Part shown: piece by piece, positions 1-9,589 of the stretch | Layout: every line of letters begins with the position of its first letter | How positions within the stretch are numbered: the first letter of the stretch is position 1 | From: Streptomyces sp. DSM 15324 | Lineage (GTDB): Bacteria > Actinomycetota > Actinomycetes > Streptomycetales > Streptomycetaceae | Length of the DNA stretch: 64,000 nucleotides | Assembly: GCF_001514285.1 (NCBI RefSeq) | Contig: NZ_KQ949027.1 | Location: 62,001-126,000 of the forward strand | Reading direction: 5' to 3' | Position numbers and translations under genes: made by a program | The notes under the pieces: generated by a model | Databases searched by the model: none | Told to the model about the DNA's origin: nothing | What the model saw: the letters and a program-made list of their open reading frames with translations, nothing else

Positions 1-29
1 ACGTCAGCAACGGCGAGGAGGCGGATGTC

Positions 30-1598
30 GTGGTCCGTGCGGTTGGAGAGAGCGGAGAGGATCCCACCACTTCCGGCGATACCGATGCCCATGCCCATGC
101 CGATGCCGATGCCGATGCCTCAGGAGATTCCGACACCCGCCTGACGGATCTGCTGCGCGGCGCGCCCGCCCGGGCCTACCCGGCGCTGCGCGCGCTGCGC
201 GCCCGCCACGAAAGCGCCGTCCTCGCCTACGCCCGCCGGTGCACGACCAGCGAACCGGCCGCGCGCCGGCTGGCGGCGGAGGCGTTCACCCTCACCGCCC
301 GCGAGACCGCGCGCGGCAGCGAACCGGGCGGCGCCTGGCGGCACCGGCTGCTGCTCCAGGTGGTACGGGTGGCGGCGGACTGGGCCGGGGACGACCGGGC
401 GAGCGGCCTGGACGCGGGCCTGCTGCTGGTCCTCCGCACGGCCCCCGCCCCCCACGCCCCGCTCCCTCCCCTCACTCCGGCCTTCCACTCCCTCCCGTCC
501 CGCACGCAGGGCCTGCTCTGGTACGGCGTGGTGGAGCGGGACCCGCCGGCCCGCATCGCCGTACTCCTCGGCCTGACCCCCGAGGACGTGACGTACGGAA
601 TCGCCCCCGCCCTCCACGCACTGGCGGGAGCGGCGCTCCGGCTGCGCCTGGCCGCCTCCGCCGACCCCCGCTGCGGGGACTTCCGGCGGCTGATCGAGGA
701 GTCCGTACGGCCGGAGGGCGCCCGCCGCAGCCCCGACCTGGAGGCCCACCGGGCGCACTGCCCGCACTGCGCGACGGCGTACGAGGAACAGCGCGCGCTG
801 CGGGCCACGCCGCGCACGGCGCTCGCGGAGGGCTTGCTGCCGTGGGCGGGGACGGCGTACGTGCGGGAGGAGCGGGAACCGGCGGCTGCGGTGACGGCAC
901 CGGTACGACGGCTCCCGCGGCGCCGTCCGGTCCTGGTCTCGGCGGCGGCAGCGCTGGCCCTGCTCCCCCTGGGGCTGACCCTGCTGCCCTCGGACGACGG
1001 GGGAGCCCCGACCGGCGCGGCCGTCGCGGCCCCGTCGACGGCCCCTCGGGTGACGGTGACTGCGACGGTGTCGGCGTCCGCCCCCACCCCCGCCCCGACC
1101 ACCAGATCCCCGGCACCGAGCGCGACTCCGTCGCCCTCCCGCACCACCGCACCCCCGCCCCCGGCCCCGACCCCGTCCCCTTCCCCGACCCGTGCGCCGG
1201 GTGGGACGTACGCCCAGGTCGTGAACGTCGCGACGGGCCGCTGTCTGGAGGTGGCGGGGGACTTCGACAACGGCACGGACGTGGTGACGGTGCCGTGTAC
1301 GTCGTCGCCCAGCCAGCGTTGGCGGGTGGACACCGACCGCGAGGTGCTCCAGTCGGCCGCCGACACCGACTTCTGCCTGGACAGCCGGGGCTCGGTGGAC
1401 AAGGGGGTCGGCGTCTGGCAGTGCGCCTCGGTGGAGGGCGACAACGGCGACAACCTCCGCTTCACCGTGGACCCCGACGGGACGATCCGCCCGCGGATCG
1501 CGATCCTCACGGGGCTGACGGCGGACGCGGGCGGCGGGGTGTCACTGGAGCCGCTGGACGGCGGCGGGGACCAGCGGTGGCGGGCGGGCGCGCGCTGA
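30..1598 (+). CDS. Sigma-like / zinc-finger membrane protein with C-terminal ricin B lectin domain
   Basis: The 522-residue product appears to join four parts. An N-terminal helical region (about 40-210) resembles RNA polymerase sigma region 2 and 4 helices. An HRAHCPHC motif near residues 240-247 is like the zinc site of anti-sigma domains. A single hydrophobic segment lies near 301-319, followed by a Pro/Thr/Ser-rich linker. Residues about 392-521 form a beta-trefoil ricin-type lectin domain with CLEV and QRW repeats. The predicted topology is cytoplasmic N-terminus and carbohydrate-binding domain outside. The GTG start has GAGGAGG at 15-21, eight bases upstream. The frame stays open to base 3, so a start outside the window cannot be excluded. 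The family has no function known to me; a surface-sensing role is inference. Confidence 0.8.
   Translation: MVRAVGESGEDPTTSGDTDAHAHADADADASGDSDTRLTDLLRGAPARAYPALRALRARHESAVLAYARRCTTSEPAARRLAAEAFTLTARETARGSEPGGAWRHRLLLQVVRVAADWAGDDRASGLDAGLLLVLRTAPAPHAPLPPLTPAFHSLPSRTQGLLWYGVVERDPPARIAVLLGLTPEDVTYGIAPALHALAGAALRLRLAASADPRCGDFRRLIEESVRPEGARRSPDLEAHRAHCPHCATAYEEQRALRATPRTALAEGLLPWAGTAYVREEREPAAAVTAPVRRLPRRRPVLVSAAAALALLPLGLTLLPSDDGGAPTGAAVAAPSTAPRVTVTATVSASAPTPAPTTRSPAPSATPSPSRTTAPPPPAPTPSPSPTRAPGGTYAQVVNVATGRCLEVAGDFDNGTDVVTVPCTSSPSQRWRVDTDREVLQSAADTDFCLDSRGSVDKGVGVWQCASVEGDNGDNLRFTVDPDGTIRPRIAILTGLTADAGGGVSLEPLDGGGDQRWRAGAR
84..119 (+). repeat. Six-base coding repeat (GATGCC/CATGCC x6)
   Basis: Six tandem hexamers (GATGCC, CATGCC, CATGCC, then GATGCC three times) encode an Asp/His-Ala run near the N-terminus of the sigma-like protein. 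Such a run can change length by slippage without breaking the frame. Confidence 0.85.
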
Positions 1599-1714
1599 CC
1601 GGCCCGCGCCGACCAGGAACCCGGAGCGCCGGCGCATCTGCCGGCGGCCTGCGCCGGGCGCCCCGTCAGCGTCCCGGCCGTACGCCCCCTCGTTCCGATG
1701 AGGCCGGGCCCCGC

Positions 1715-2890
1715 TCAGACCACCCGTACGCCCCTCTTCCACACCCCCGAGACGAGGGGGACCCCGGGCCGGTAGGCCAGGTGGACGTGGCTCGGGGCGT
1801 CCAGGAGGGTCAGGTCGGCGTAGGCGCCGGGGGTGAGGCGGCCGACGTCCGTGCGGCGGAGGGCTGCCGCGCCGCCCGCCGTGGCCGACCAGACCGCCTC
1901 GTCCGGGGTCATGTGCATGTCCCGGACGGCCAGGGCGATGCAGAAGGGGACCGAGGAGGTGAAGGAGGAGCCGGGGTTGCAGTCCGTCGACAGGGCCACC
2001 GTGACGCCCGCGTCCAGGAGCCGGCGGGCGTCCGGCCACGCGGCACGGGTCGAGAACTCGGCGCCGGGCAGGAGCGTGGCGACGGTACGGCTGTTCGCGA
2101 GCGCGTCCACGTCCGCGTCCGTGAGGTGGGTGCAGTGGTCGGCGCTCGCGGCGTCGAGCTCGACGGCGAGCTGGACGCCGGGGCCGTAGGACAGCTGGTT
2201 GGCGTGGATGCGGGGGTGCAGGCCCTTCGCCCTGCCCGCGGTGAGGATCGCGCGGGCCTGGTCGCCGTCGAAGGCGCCCTTCTCGCAGAAGACGTCGATC
2301 CAGCGGGCGTGCGGGGCGCAGGCGTCCAGCATCTCGCCGGTGACCAGCGAGACGTACGCGGCCGGGTCGTCGGCGAGGTCCGGGGAGACGATGTGGGCGC
2401 CGAGGTAGGTCACCTCGTCGGTGTGGCGGGCGGCGATGCGCAGGGCGCGGGCCTCGTCGGCGACGGTCAGGCCGTACCCGGACTTGGTCTCGAAGGTGGT
2501 CGTGCCCTGGTGGAGGGCCTCGGAGAGGTAGCGGGTGAGGTTCGCCTCGAGCTGCTCGTCACTGGCCGCCCGGGTCGCCGCCACCGTCGTCCGGATGCCG
2601 CCCGCGGTGTAGCCGCGGCCGGACATCCGGGCGTTGAACTCCTCGGTGCGGTCGCCCGCGAAGACGAGGTGGGAGTGGGAGTCGACGAAGCCGGGGAGGG
2701 CCGCCCGGCCGTCGGCGTCGACCCGGTTGTCAGTGGCGGGTGCTTTGCTGGAGTCACCGGTCCACACGACGCGGTCGCCCTCGACGACGACGGCCGCGTC
2801 CCGGACCAGACCGAGGGGAGAACCGTCACCGAGGGAGGGGTCGTTGGTGACCAGCGTGGCGATGTTGGTGATGACGGTGCTGCTGCTCAT
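1715..2890 (-). CDS. hutI: Imidazolonepropionase
   Basis: HutI hydrolyses 4-imidazolone-5-propanoate to N-formimidoyl-L-glutamate, the third step of histidine breakdown. The 391-residue product is of normal family length and has the amidohydrolase metal motif [11 protein letters not shown] (His72, His74), [13 protein letters not shown] and the late STDCNPGSS motif. ATG at 2890 is chosen because GAGGA lies about eight bases upstream; an in-frame GTG at 2911 is an alternative. It is the last gene of the minus-strand hut operon, about 50 bases after the stop of the HutF gene, and converges on the ricin-domain gene. Confidence 0.95.
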   Translation of the reverse strand: MSSSTVITNIATLVTNDPSLGDGSPLGLVRDAAVVVEGDRVVWTGDSSKAPATDNRVDADGRAALPGFVDSHSHLVFAGDRTEEFNARMSGRGYTAGGIRTTVAATRAASDEQLEANLTRYLSEALHQGTTTFETKSGYGLTVADEARALRIAARHTDEVTYLGAHIVSPDLADDPAAYVSLVTGEMLDACAPHARWIDVFCEKGAFDGDQARAILTAGRAKGLHPRIHANQLSYGPGVQLAVELDAASADHCTHLTDADVDALANSRTVATLLPGAEFSTRAAWPDARRLLDAGVTVALSTDCNPGSSFTSSVPFCIALAVRDMHMTPDEAVWSATAGGAAALRRTDVGRLTPGAYADLTLLDAPSHVHLAYRPGVPLVSGVWKRGVRVV

Positions 2891-2940
2891 CGTCGTGTCC
2901 TCGTGGCTCACAGGGGCGCGGGCGGATGCGGGGGCGGGGG

Positions 2941-4290
2941 TCAGTCGTGCAGTGCTTCCACCGCACGGGCCAGCGCCTGCGGCACGTCCGGTACGAGCGT
3001 GTGGGCCCCGTCGCGTACGACGTGCCGGCCCGCGACGACCGTATGCCGCACGTCCGCCGCGGTCGCCGCGAATACGGCGGTCTCGGCGCCGAGCCGGGGC
3101 AGCGGGCCCGCTGTCCTGACGGAGTCGAGGGCGATCGTCGTGAAGTCGGCGGGGGCGCCGGTCTCCAGGGCGCCCGCCTCCGGGCGGCCCAGGGCCGCGT
3201 GGCCGTCGGCGGAGGCGGCGCGCAGCAGGGCGGCCGCCGTCCAGTGACCGCGGGTGCGGGTGCGCAGGCGTTCGTTCAGCTCCATCGCGCGCGCCTCCTC
3301 CAGGAGGTCGATCACGGCGTGGCTGTCGGAGCCCAGACAGAGCGGTGAGCCCTCGTTCTGGAGGGCGACGGCCGGTCCGATGCCGTCCGCGAGGTCCCGC
3401 TCGGTCGTGGGGCACATGCAGGTGCCGGTGCCGCTGCCGCCGAGCAGGGAGATGTCCTCGGCGGTGAGGTGCGTGTTGTGGACGCCGGTGGTGCGCGGGC
3501 CGAGGACCCCGTGCAGGGCGAGGAGCTGGGTCGGGGTGCAGCCGTGGACCTCGTGGCAGGCCTCGTTCTCGGCGGTCTGCTCGGAGAGGTGGACGTGCAG
3601 CGGCGCGCCGCGCTCCCCGGCCCAGCCGGCCACGGTCGCCAGTTGCTCGGCGGGCACGGCCCGTACCGAGTGGATCGCGGCCCCGATCCGTGCGTGATCC
3701 CGTTCCTTGAGAAGTGAAGAGCGTTCGGCCCAGGCGTCCGCGCTGCCGTCGGAGAAGCGGAGCTGGTGGGCTTTGGGGGGCTGTCCGAAGCCGGAGGACA
3801 GGTAGGCGGTGTCGAGGAGGGTGATGCGGATGCCGGCTTCGGCGGCGGCCTCGATCAGGGCCTCGCCCATCGCGTTGGGGTCGGCGTACGGGGTGCCGCC
3901 GGGGGCGTGGTGCAGATAGTGGAACTCGCCGACGGCCGTGATCCCGGCGAGCGCCATCTCGGCGTACACCGCGCGCGCCAGGGCGTGGTAGGTGTCGGGG
4001 GTCAGCCGGTCGGCGACGGAGTACATGATCTCGCGCCAGGTCCAGAAGGTGCCGGAGCCGACCTGGACGGTGCCGCGCAGGGCGCGGTGGAAGGCGTGCG
4101 AGTGGGCGTTCGCCAGACCGGGGAGGGTGAGGCCGCGCAGGATCTCGGCGCCCGGGGGCGGGGTGTCGACGCCGGTGCGGACGGCGGTGATCCGGCCGTC
4201 CGTGACGTCCAGGGCGACGCCCGGCTCCACCCGCGGGTCGAGCCAGGCGTGCTCCAGCCAGTAGGTCCGTGTCCGCTGCGTGGAGGTCAC
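2941..4290 (-). CDS. hutF: Formimidoylglutamate deiminase
   Basis: HutF deiminates N-formimidoyl-L-glutamate to N-formyl-L-glutamate and ammonia, which places this organism on the formylglutamate branch of histidine degradation. The 449-residue protein has the amidohydrolase signature [11 protein letters not shown] (His63, His65), a HVHLSEQ motif and [15 protein letters not shown], all typical of HutF. Its start codon overlaps the stop of the upstream M20 amidohydrolase gene by four bases (ATGA, 4287-4290), so the two are probably translationally coupled. Confidence 0.95.
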   Translation of the reverse strand: MTSTQRTRTYWLEHAWLDPRVEPGVALDVTDGRITAVRTGVDTPPPGAEILRGLTLPGLANAHSHAFHRALRGTVQVGSGTFWTWREIMYSVADRLTPDTYHALARAVYAEMALAGITAVGEFHYLHHAPGGTPYADPNAMGEALIEAAAEAGIRITLLDTAYLSSGFGQPPKAHQLRFSDGSADAWAERSSLLKERDHARIGAAIHSVRAVPAEQLATVAGWAGERGAPLHVHLSEQTAENEACHEVHGCTPTQLLALHGVLGPRTTGVHNTHLTAEDISLLGGSGTGTCMCPTTERDLADGIGPAVALQNEGSPLCLGSDSHAVIDLLEEARAMELNERLRTRTRGHWTAAALLRAASADGHAALGRPEAGALETGAPADFTTIALDSVRTAGPLPRLGAETAVFAATAADVRHTVVAGRHVVRDGAHTLVPDVPQALARAVEALHD

Positions 4291-5504
4291 CTGCAGGCCA
4301 GTCCTTCCAGTACGTCGGCGAGGGCGTGCACCCCGGCCACGCAGTCGTCCTCGGCGGCGAACTCGGCCGGGGAGTGCGAGACACCCGTGGGGTTGCGCAC
4401 GAACAGCATGGCGGTCGGAATGCGTCCGGAGAGGATCCCGGCGTCGTGTCCGGCGCCGGTGCCGAGGACGGGCACCTTGAGGTCGGTGTCCCGGCCCAGG
4501 ATGCGGGCGAGTTCGTCGCGCAGGGCGTGGTCGAACTCGACGACCGGGGTGAAGGACTCACGTACGACGTCGAGGTCGATGCCGTGCTCCTCGGCGTAGG
4601 CGCGGGCGGCCTTCTCGATGCCGCCGACGACGGTGTCGAGGGTGGCCTGGTCCTCGGCCCGGGAGTCGAGCCAGCCGCGCACCAGGGAGGGGACGGCGTT
4701 GACGCCGTTCGGCTCGACGGAGATCTTGCCGAAGGTGGCGACGGCACCGGCGAGCGCGGCCTCGCGGCGGGCGGCGAGGACCGTCTCGGCGTACGACAGC
4801 ATCGGGTCGCGGCGGTCGGCGAGGCGGGTGGTGCCGGCGTGGTTGGCCTCGCCGCGGAAGTCGAACCGCCAGCGGCCGTGCGGCCAGATGGCGCTGGCGA
4901 TGCCGACCCGGTCGCCGGACAGGTCCAGCGCGCGGCCCTGTTCGACGTGGAGTTCGACGAACGCGCCGATGCGGGCCAGCCGTTCGGGGTCGGGGCCGAT
5001 GGCGTCGGGGTCGTGGCCGGCGGCCTCCATGGCCTGCGGGAGGGTGATCCCGTCGGCGTCGGTGAGGCGGTGCGCCTGCTCGGCGGTGAGCGCTCCGGCG
5101 GTGAGCCGGGAGCCGACGCAGGCCAGACCGAAGCGGGCGCCCTCCTCGTCGCCGAAGTTGACGACGGCCAGCGGCCTGGTGAACTCGGCGCCGCGGGTGC
5201 GCAGTTCGTCGAGCGCGGCGAAGGAGGAGACCACTCCGAGCGGTCCGTCGAAGGCGCCTCCGTCGGGCACGGAGTCGAGGTGCGAGCCGGTGACGACGGC
5301 GTCCCCGGCGGCCGGGTCGCCGAGCCACGCCCACTGGTTGCCGTTGCGGTCCAGCTCGTAGGCCAGACCGCGCGCGGCGGCCTGCTCCTCGAACCAGGTC
5401 CGGCACTCGGCGTCGGCGGCGGTCCAGGCGAACCGGCGGTAGCCGCGGGAGGCGGAGTCACGGCCGACGGGCAGCAACTCCGCCCACATGCTGTGGAACG
5501 TCAC
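4287..5504 (-). CDS. M20 family amidohydrolase (allantoate/N-carbamoyl amino acid type), possible formylglutamate deformylase
   Basis: This 405-residue protein belongs to the M20 metallopeptidase/amidase family that includes allantoate amidohydrolase and N-carbamoyl-amino-acid hydrolase. Likely metal ligands are visible: His75 in [11 protein letters not shown], Asp86 in FDGPLG, Glu120-Glu121 in GDEEGARFG, and a later AGHDAG motif. It lies between hutU and hutF with ATGA overlaps on both sides, so it is made together with the histidine pathway. No HutG-type formylglutamate deformylase gene is present in the cluster. I infer that this enzyme may remove the formyl group from N-formylglutamate, although by sequence alone it would be called allantoate amidohydrolase. 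Confidence 0.85.
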   Translation of the reverse strand: MTFHSMWAELLPVGRDSASRGYRRFAWTAADAECRTWFEEQAAARGLAYELDRNGNQWAWLGDPAAGDAVVTGSHLDSVPDGGAFDGPLGVVSSFAALDELRTRGAEFTRPLAVVNFGDEEGARFGLACVGSRLTAGALTAEQAHRLTDADGITLPQAMEAAGHDPDAIGPDPERLARIGAFVELHVEQGRALDLSGDRVGIASAIWPHGRWRFDFRGEANHAGTTRLADRRDPMLSYAETVLAARREAALAGAVATFGKISVEPNGVNAVPSLVRGWLDSRAEDQATLDTVVGGIEKAARAYAEEHGIDLDVVRESFTPVVEFDHALRDELARILGRDTDLKVPVLGTGAGHDAGILSGRIPTAMLFVRNPTGVSHSPAEFAAEDDCVAGVHALADVLEGLACR

Positions 5505-7165
5505 GCGTCGTCACCTTCGCGCATCGGCACCCGCACGCCCCGCTCGTCGGCGACGGTCTCCGCGATGTCGTAGCCGGCGTCGACGTGCCGGATGACGCCC
5601 ATGCCGGGGTCGTTGGTCAGGACGCGGCGGATCTTCTCTCCGCCCAGCTTGGTGCCGTCGGCGACGGTGACCTGGCCGGCGTGGATGGAGCGGCCCATGC
5701 CGACGCCGCCGCCGTGGTGGAGCGAGACCCAGGAGGCACCGGAGGCCACGTTGACCATGGCGTTGAGCAGCGGCCAGTCGGCGATCGCGTCGGAGCCGTC
5801 GAGCATGGCCTCGGTCTCCCGGTACGGGGAGGCGACGGAGCCGCAGTCGAGGTGGTCGCGGCCGATGGCCAGCGGGGCGGCCAGCTCGCCGGAGGCCACC
5901 ATGTCGTTGAAGCGCTCGCCGGCCTTGTCGCGCTCGCCGTAGCCGAGCCAGCAGATCCGGGCGGGCAGGCCCTGGAAGTGGACGCGCTCGCCGGCCAGCT
6001 TGATCCAGCGGGCCAGGGACTCGTTCTCCGGGAAGAGGTCGAGGATGGCCTTGTCGGTCTTGGCGATGTCGGCGGGGTCGCCGGACAGGGCGGCCCAGCG
6101 GAAGGGGCCCTTGCCCTCGCAGAACAGGGGGCGGATGTAGGCGGGGACGAAGCCGGGGAAGGCGAAGGCCCGGTCGTAGCCGGCGAGCTGGGCCTCGCCG
6201 CGGATGGAGTTGCCGTAGTCGAAGACCTCGGCGCCGGCGTCCAGGAAGCCGACCATGGCCTCGACGTGGCGGGCCATCGACTCCCGGGCCCGCGTGGTGA
6301 AGCCGGCCGGGTCCTTGGCGGCCGCGTCGGCCATGTCCTCGAAGGCCACCCCGACCGGCAGGTAGGCCAGCGGGTCGTGGGCGGAGGTCTGGTCGGTGAC
6401 GATGTCGATGGGGGCGCCCATCGCGAGGAGCTGGGGGACCAGTTCGGCGGCGTTGCCGAGGACGCCGATGGACAGCGGGCGGCGCGCGTCACGGGCCTCG
6501 ACGGCCAGCTGGAGGGCGTGGTCGAGGGAGTCGGCCTTCACGTCGAGGTAGCGGTGCTCGATGCGGCGCTCGATGGCGCGCGGGTCGCAGTCGATACAGA
6601 GCGCGACACCGTCGTTCATGGTCACGGCGAGGGGCTGGGCACCGCCCATGCCGCCGAGGCCGGCGGTGAGGGTGATGGTCCCGGCGAGGCTGCCGCCGAA
6701 CTTCTTCGCGGCGACGGCGGCGAAGGTCTCGTAGGTGCCCTGGAGGATGCCCTGGGTGCCGATGTAGATCCAGGAACCGGCGGTCATCTGGCCGTACATG
6801 GTCAGGCCGAGGGCCTCCAGGCGGCGGAACTCCTCCCAGTTGGCCCAGTCGCCGACGAGGTTGGAGTTGGCGATGAGGACGCGCGGGGCCCACTCGTGGG
6901 TCTGCATGACGCCGACGGGGCGGCCGGACTGGACGAGCATCGTCTCGTCCTGCTTCAGCCCCTTCAGGGTGCGCACCATGGCGTCGAAGGAGCGCCAGTC
7001 GCGGGCGGCCTTGCCGGTGCCGCCGTAGACGACGAGCTTGTCGGGGTGTTCGGCGACCTCGGGGTCGAGGTTGTTCTGCAGCATCCGCAGAGCGGCTTCC
7101 TGCTGCCATCCCAGGGCGCTCAGTTCCGTACCGCGCTGTGCTCGTACGGGGCGGGGTCCTGACAT
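5501..7165 (-). CDS. hutU: Urocanate hydratase
   Basis: Urocanase adds water to urocanate to give 4-imidazolone-5-propanoate, using tightly bound NAD. The 554-residue product has the family signatures [49 protein letters not shown] and the Gly-rich [11 protein letters not shown] stretch. The ATG start has AAGGAGG about seven bases upstream. It is the first gene of the hut operon and its stop overlaps the start of the M20 gene by four bases. A promoter with an overlapping palindrome lies about 55-85 bases upstream. It looks like a normal urocanase and not a thiourocanate hydratase, but I cannot exclude the latter from motifs alone. Confidence 0.96.
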   Translation of the reverse strand: MSGPRPVRAQRGTELSALGWQQEAALRMLQNNLDPEVAEHPDKLVVYGGTGKAARDWRSFDAMVRTLKGLKQDETMLVQSGRPVGVMQTHEWAPRVLIANSNLVGDWANWEEFRRLEALGLTMYGQMTAGSWIYIGTQGILQGTYETFAAVAAKKFGGSLAGTITLTAGLGGMGGAQPLAVTMNDGVALCIDCDPRAIERRIEHRYLDVKADSLDHALQLAVEARDARRPLSIGVLGNAAELVPQLLAMGAPIDIVTDQTSAHDPLAYLPVGVAFEDMADAAAKDPAGFTTRARESMARHVEAMVGFLDAGAEVFDYGNSIRGEAQLAGYDRAFAFPGFVPAYIRPLFCEGKGPFRWAALSGDPADIAKTDKAILDLFPENESLARWIKLAGERVHFQGLPARICWLGYGERDKAGERFNDMVASGELAAPLAIGRDHLDCGSVASPYRETEAMLDGSDAIADWPLLNAMVNVASGASWVSLHHGGGVGMGRSIHAGQVTVADGTKLGGEKIRRVLTNDPGMGVIRHVDAGYDIAETVADERGVRVPMREGDDA

Positions 7166-7211
7166 GGTCTGCCTCCTTGCGGACGGTTCGTCCCGACGGA
7201 CTGTTGCTCTC

Positions 7212-7249
7212 TCTATTCACATCCTGGACTCCTGAATAGAACTAGTCAA
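7212..7249 (-). promoter_or_regulatory. hutU promoter with overlapping palindromic operator
   Basis: On the minus strand a -35 box TTGACT (7244-7249) and a -10 box CAGGAT (7221-7226) are separated by 17 bases. A perfect inverted repeat, TCTATTCA (7212-7219) and TGAATAGA (7233-7240) with a 13-base spacer, overlaps both boxes. This is the arrangement expected for a repressor site. The rest of the 378-base gap to 7543 holds the promoter of the next operon and nothing else I can name. Confidence 0.6.
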
Positions 7250-7351
7250 TACACCGGGGCGAAGCCGCGCGCGAAAAGGGGGGAGGGGCGCTGGGGGCAG
7301 GACAGGGGCGCGCGGCACCGAGTTCACCACCCCTGACGGGAGGGCGCGCCG

Positions 7352-7381
7352 TTGACGTAAACCGTGCTCACGGTGTTGATA
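7352..7381 (+). promoter_or_regulatory. Candidate promoter of the Roadblock/DUF4388 operon
   Basis: TTGACG (7352-7357) and TTGATA (7376-7381) are spaced by 18 bases. A small inverted repeat ACCGTG-CT-CACGGT (7361-7374) lies between them. The -10 box is weak, so this is only a candidate. Confidence 0.35.
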
Positions 7382-7543
7382 GGGACGCATGGGGCGTCGC
7401 GCCCCCAATCGGGGCCAGCCGACCCACGTTAGTCAGTCGGTCGCATGTTCCGCTGGAAAATGCCAGATCCCTCACCCGTGGCGCATACGTTGCGTAGCGT
7501 CTCCCTCACTCATCCGAACCGCGGGCGGGAGGGGAGCCGAACG

Positions 7544-7960
7544 GTGCCCGGAATCGACGAGTGCCTACTGGAGGCCATGCGGCTGCCCGGGGCCCGGGGA
7601 GCGGCGTTGGTCGACTGGACCAGCGGGCTGGCGCTGGGCGCCGTCGGGGAGTTCCCGGGCGGCGACCACGAGGCGGCGGCCGCCGAGGCCGCCGAGGTCG
7701 CCCGGCTGACGGCCGAGCAGCGCGCGTTCACCCCCGAGGGGTACGACGCCTCCGGCGACGGTGCCACGCAGGAGGCGGCCGAGCCCCCGGTGGAGGATCT
7801 GATCATCAGCAACCGGGACAGTTACCACCTGCTGCGGTTCGTGCCGACGTCCTTCGACAGCAGTGTCTTCCTGCACGTGTGGCTGAGCCGGTCGGACGGC
7901 AATCTCGCGCTGGCCCGGATCCGGCTGGGCGAGATGGCCGGACGGCTGGTGCTGGGGTGA
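7544..7960 (+). CDS. Roadblock/LC7-like protein (paralogue of the fourth operon gene)
   Basis: The 138-residue protein shares three blocks with the 124-residue product at 9565-9939: GAALVDWTSGLALG near the start, VEDLIISNRDSYHLLRF in the middle, and NLALARIRLGEM near the end. These are the strands and helices expected of the Roadblock/LC7 fold, which regulates small GTPases such as MglA or the CvnD proteins of Streptomyces conservons. An acidic insertion of about 25 residues separates the first two blocks and is absent in the paralogue. The GTG at 7544 has GGAGGGG about nine bases upstream; the frame also extends upstream to 7445. The stop overlaps the next start. Partner and function are unknown. 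Confidence 0.75.
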   Translation: MPGIDECLLEAMRLPGARGAALVDWTSGLALGAVGEFPGGDHEAAAAEAAEVARLTAEQRAFTPEGYDASGDGATQEAAEPPVEDLIISNRDSYHLLRFVPTSFDSSVFLHVWLSRSDGNLALARIRLGEMAGRLVLG

Positions 7961-8976
7961 CGCTCGTGGGGACGACACCGAAGGGCACGACCCCGCCGCC
8001 CCGCCTTCCGGTGCGGGAGAGATCGGCGGCCCGGGAGGCGGGAGGCGGGCTGTCGCCGATGCTGACCCGGCTCGCCGCGGACCGGGCCACCGGCGTCCTG
8101 GAGCGCGAGCGCGGCTCGCTCTACCTCGCCGAGGGCCGCGTGGTGCACGCCGAGAGCCCCTTCGCTCCGGGTCTCGACGTGCTCCTCCTGACCCACGGCA
8201 CCCTCGACGGCGCCTCCTGGCAGCAGGCGCTGGACCGCGCCGGCCCGGAGCAGGGCGCGCTGCGGCTGCTCCTGGACGCCGGCCGGATCCCGCGCGGCGC
8301 GCTGGAGCTGTGCCAGCTGGCGGCGCTGTACGACGCGGCGTACTTCGTGCTCGCGCCCAGCAGCGCCCCGGGCCGCTTCCGCTACGGCGCGGTCCACCCC
8401 CTGGGCGGGCTGCGGTCGGTGCCGGTGGGTTCGCTGCAGCGCGAGACGCTGCGCCGCCGTGAGCTGCTGGACCGGCTGTGGCCGGACCCGGTGGCCGACG
8501 GGGCGCCGCTGGTGCGGGCCGAGGCCTTCGCCGCCCCGGCGCCGACCGCGCGCCAGCGCGCCGTGCTGGCGCTGGTGGACGGGGTGCGCACGGCGTCGGA
8601 CATCGCCCGTGCGTTGGGCCGGCAGGCGTTCCACACCCTGGTGGACGTCCGCCGGCTGGCCGCGGCGGGGCTGCTGACGGGGCTGTTCCCCCCACCGCCA
8701 CCGCCGCCCCCGCCGTACGTCCCGGCAGGAACGGCGGGGGCGGCAGGAACGGCCGGAGCGGCAGGGACGGCGGGAGCGGCGGGGGCACCGGGCTCGTCAC
8801 CGGCCGGCGGCCCCGGCGGCCGGGGGGCGCCGGGAACGGCCGGTGCGCCCGCTGTGCCCGGCGCGCCCGGGGTGCCGCCCACCGTCCAGCCCCCGCACGC
8901 GGCCTCGCTGCCCCGTGTCAACGACCCCGACATCACCTTGCTGAAGAGGCTCAGAGATGCGCTGGAGGCCCTTTGA
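7957..8976 (+). CDS. DUF4388 (PATAN-like) protein with proline/glycine-rich tail
   Basis: The 339-residue product has an N-terminal region (about 33-150) with LAADRATGVLERERGSLYLAEGRVVHAES, split here as LAADRATGVLERERG and SLYLAEGRVVHAES, which fits DUF4388, a domain found in signalling proteins with Roadblock partners. Residues about 190-235 look like a winged helix (RQRAVLALVDGVRTASDIAR). A run of nine prolines and a Gly-Ala-Thr repeat follow, ending in a short helix. It starts with GTG at 7957, overlapping the previous stop as GTGA. The gene order suggests it works with the three Roadblock-like proteins; whether it is an adaptor or DNA-binding protein is not known. Confidence 0.75.
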   Translation: MTLVGTTPKGTTPPPRLPVRERSAAREAGGGLSPMLTRLAADRATGVLERERGSLYLAEGRVVHAESPFAPGLDVLLLTHGTLDGASWQQALDRAGPEQGALRLLLDAGRIPRGALELCQLAALYDAAYFVLAPSSAPGRFRYGAVHPLGGLRSVPVGSLQRETLRRRELLDRLWPDPVADGAPLVRAEAFAAPAPTARQRAVLALVDGVRTASDIARALGRQAFHTLVDVRRLAAAGLLTGLFPPPPPPPPPYVPAGTAGAAGTAGAAGTAGAAGAPGSSPAGGPGGRGAPGTAGAPAVPGAPGVPPTVQPPHAASLPRVNDPDITLLKRLRDALEAL

Positions 8977-9010
8977 GCGGCAGCGACCGCGCGACGGGAG
9001 GAGCGAACTG

Positions 9011-9589
9011 ATGGCCGCCGGGCCGGAGATCCTCGACGAGCTCCGCCGGTTGCGGGCCCGGTTGCCGCAGCTGACCGGTGCGCTGGCGGCCGGCGTGGAC
9101 GGACTCGTCCTCGCCCACGACACCCCCGGCGTGGAGCCGGAGGGGGTGGCCGCGCTGACCGCCGCGGCCCTGGGCGTCGCCGTCCGGCTCACGGACAGCA
9201 CCGGGCAGGGCGATCTGCGCGAGCTGCTCGTGCGCGGTCGGTACGGCTATGTCGCGACGTACGCGGCCGGCGGTCACGCCGTGCTGACGGTGCTCGCGCA
9301 GGACCGTGTCAACGTCGGTCGGCTCCACCTGGAGGGCCGCCGGGCCGGGGCCCGGATCGGTGAGCTGGTCGACGCGTACGAGGCGAGGGCGCGCGAGGCG
9401 CGGATGCGTGAGCCGAAGGCCGCCCCCGCGAAGCCGTCGGCCCAGCCGCCCGTGCGGATGCCGGCCAGACCCCCCGCCGCCCCCCCATGGACCAGATCGG
9501 CGCGCGACACCACCACGGACGCGCGCACCACCACGGAAAGTCGAGAGGAACCGAGGAACACGTCATGGCCAACACCGAAACCGCACTGA
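9011..9589 (+). CDS. Roadblock/LC7 domain protein with disordered tail
   Basis: The 192-residue protein has a Roadblock/LC7 core (about 5-125) with GVDGLVLAHDTPGVEPE and a C-terminal helix rich in Arg and Glu. A Pro/Ala/Lys-rich tail of about 65 residues follows. ATG at 9011 is chosen because GGGAGGAG lies seven bases upstream; an in-frame ATG at 8957 would overlap the previous gene. The 3' end overlaps the next gene by 25 bases. Family members bind and regulate small GTPases; no GTPase is encoded here. Confidence 0.75.
   Translation: MAAGPEILDELRRLRARLPQLTGALAAGVDGLVLAHDTPGVEPEGVAALTAAALGVAVRLTDSTGQGDLRELLVRGRYGYVATYAAGGHAVLTVLAQDRVNVGRLHLEGRRAGARIGELVDAYEARAREARMREPKAAPAKPSAQPPVRMPARPPAAPPWTRSARDTTTDARTTTESREEPRNTSWPTPKPH

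Noticed and set aside
239-3247. A plus-strand open frame of about 1000 codons over the ricin-domain and hut genes
   Set aside because: It is antisense or out of frame to well-supported genes, is Gly/Arg/Pro-rich and has no domain; long empty frames are common in high-GC DNA.
1715-5461. Reading hutI as one 1248-residue protein fused with upstream sequence
   Set aside because: The frame is open by chance across hutF and the M20 gene; the family N-terminus and ribosome site put the hutI start at 2890.
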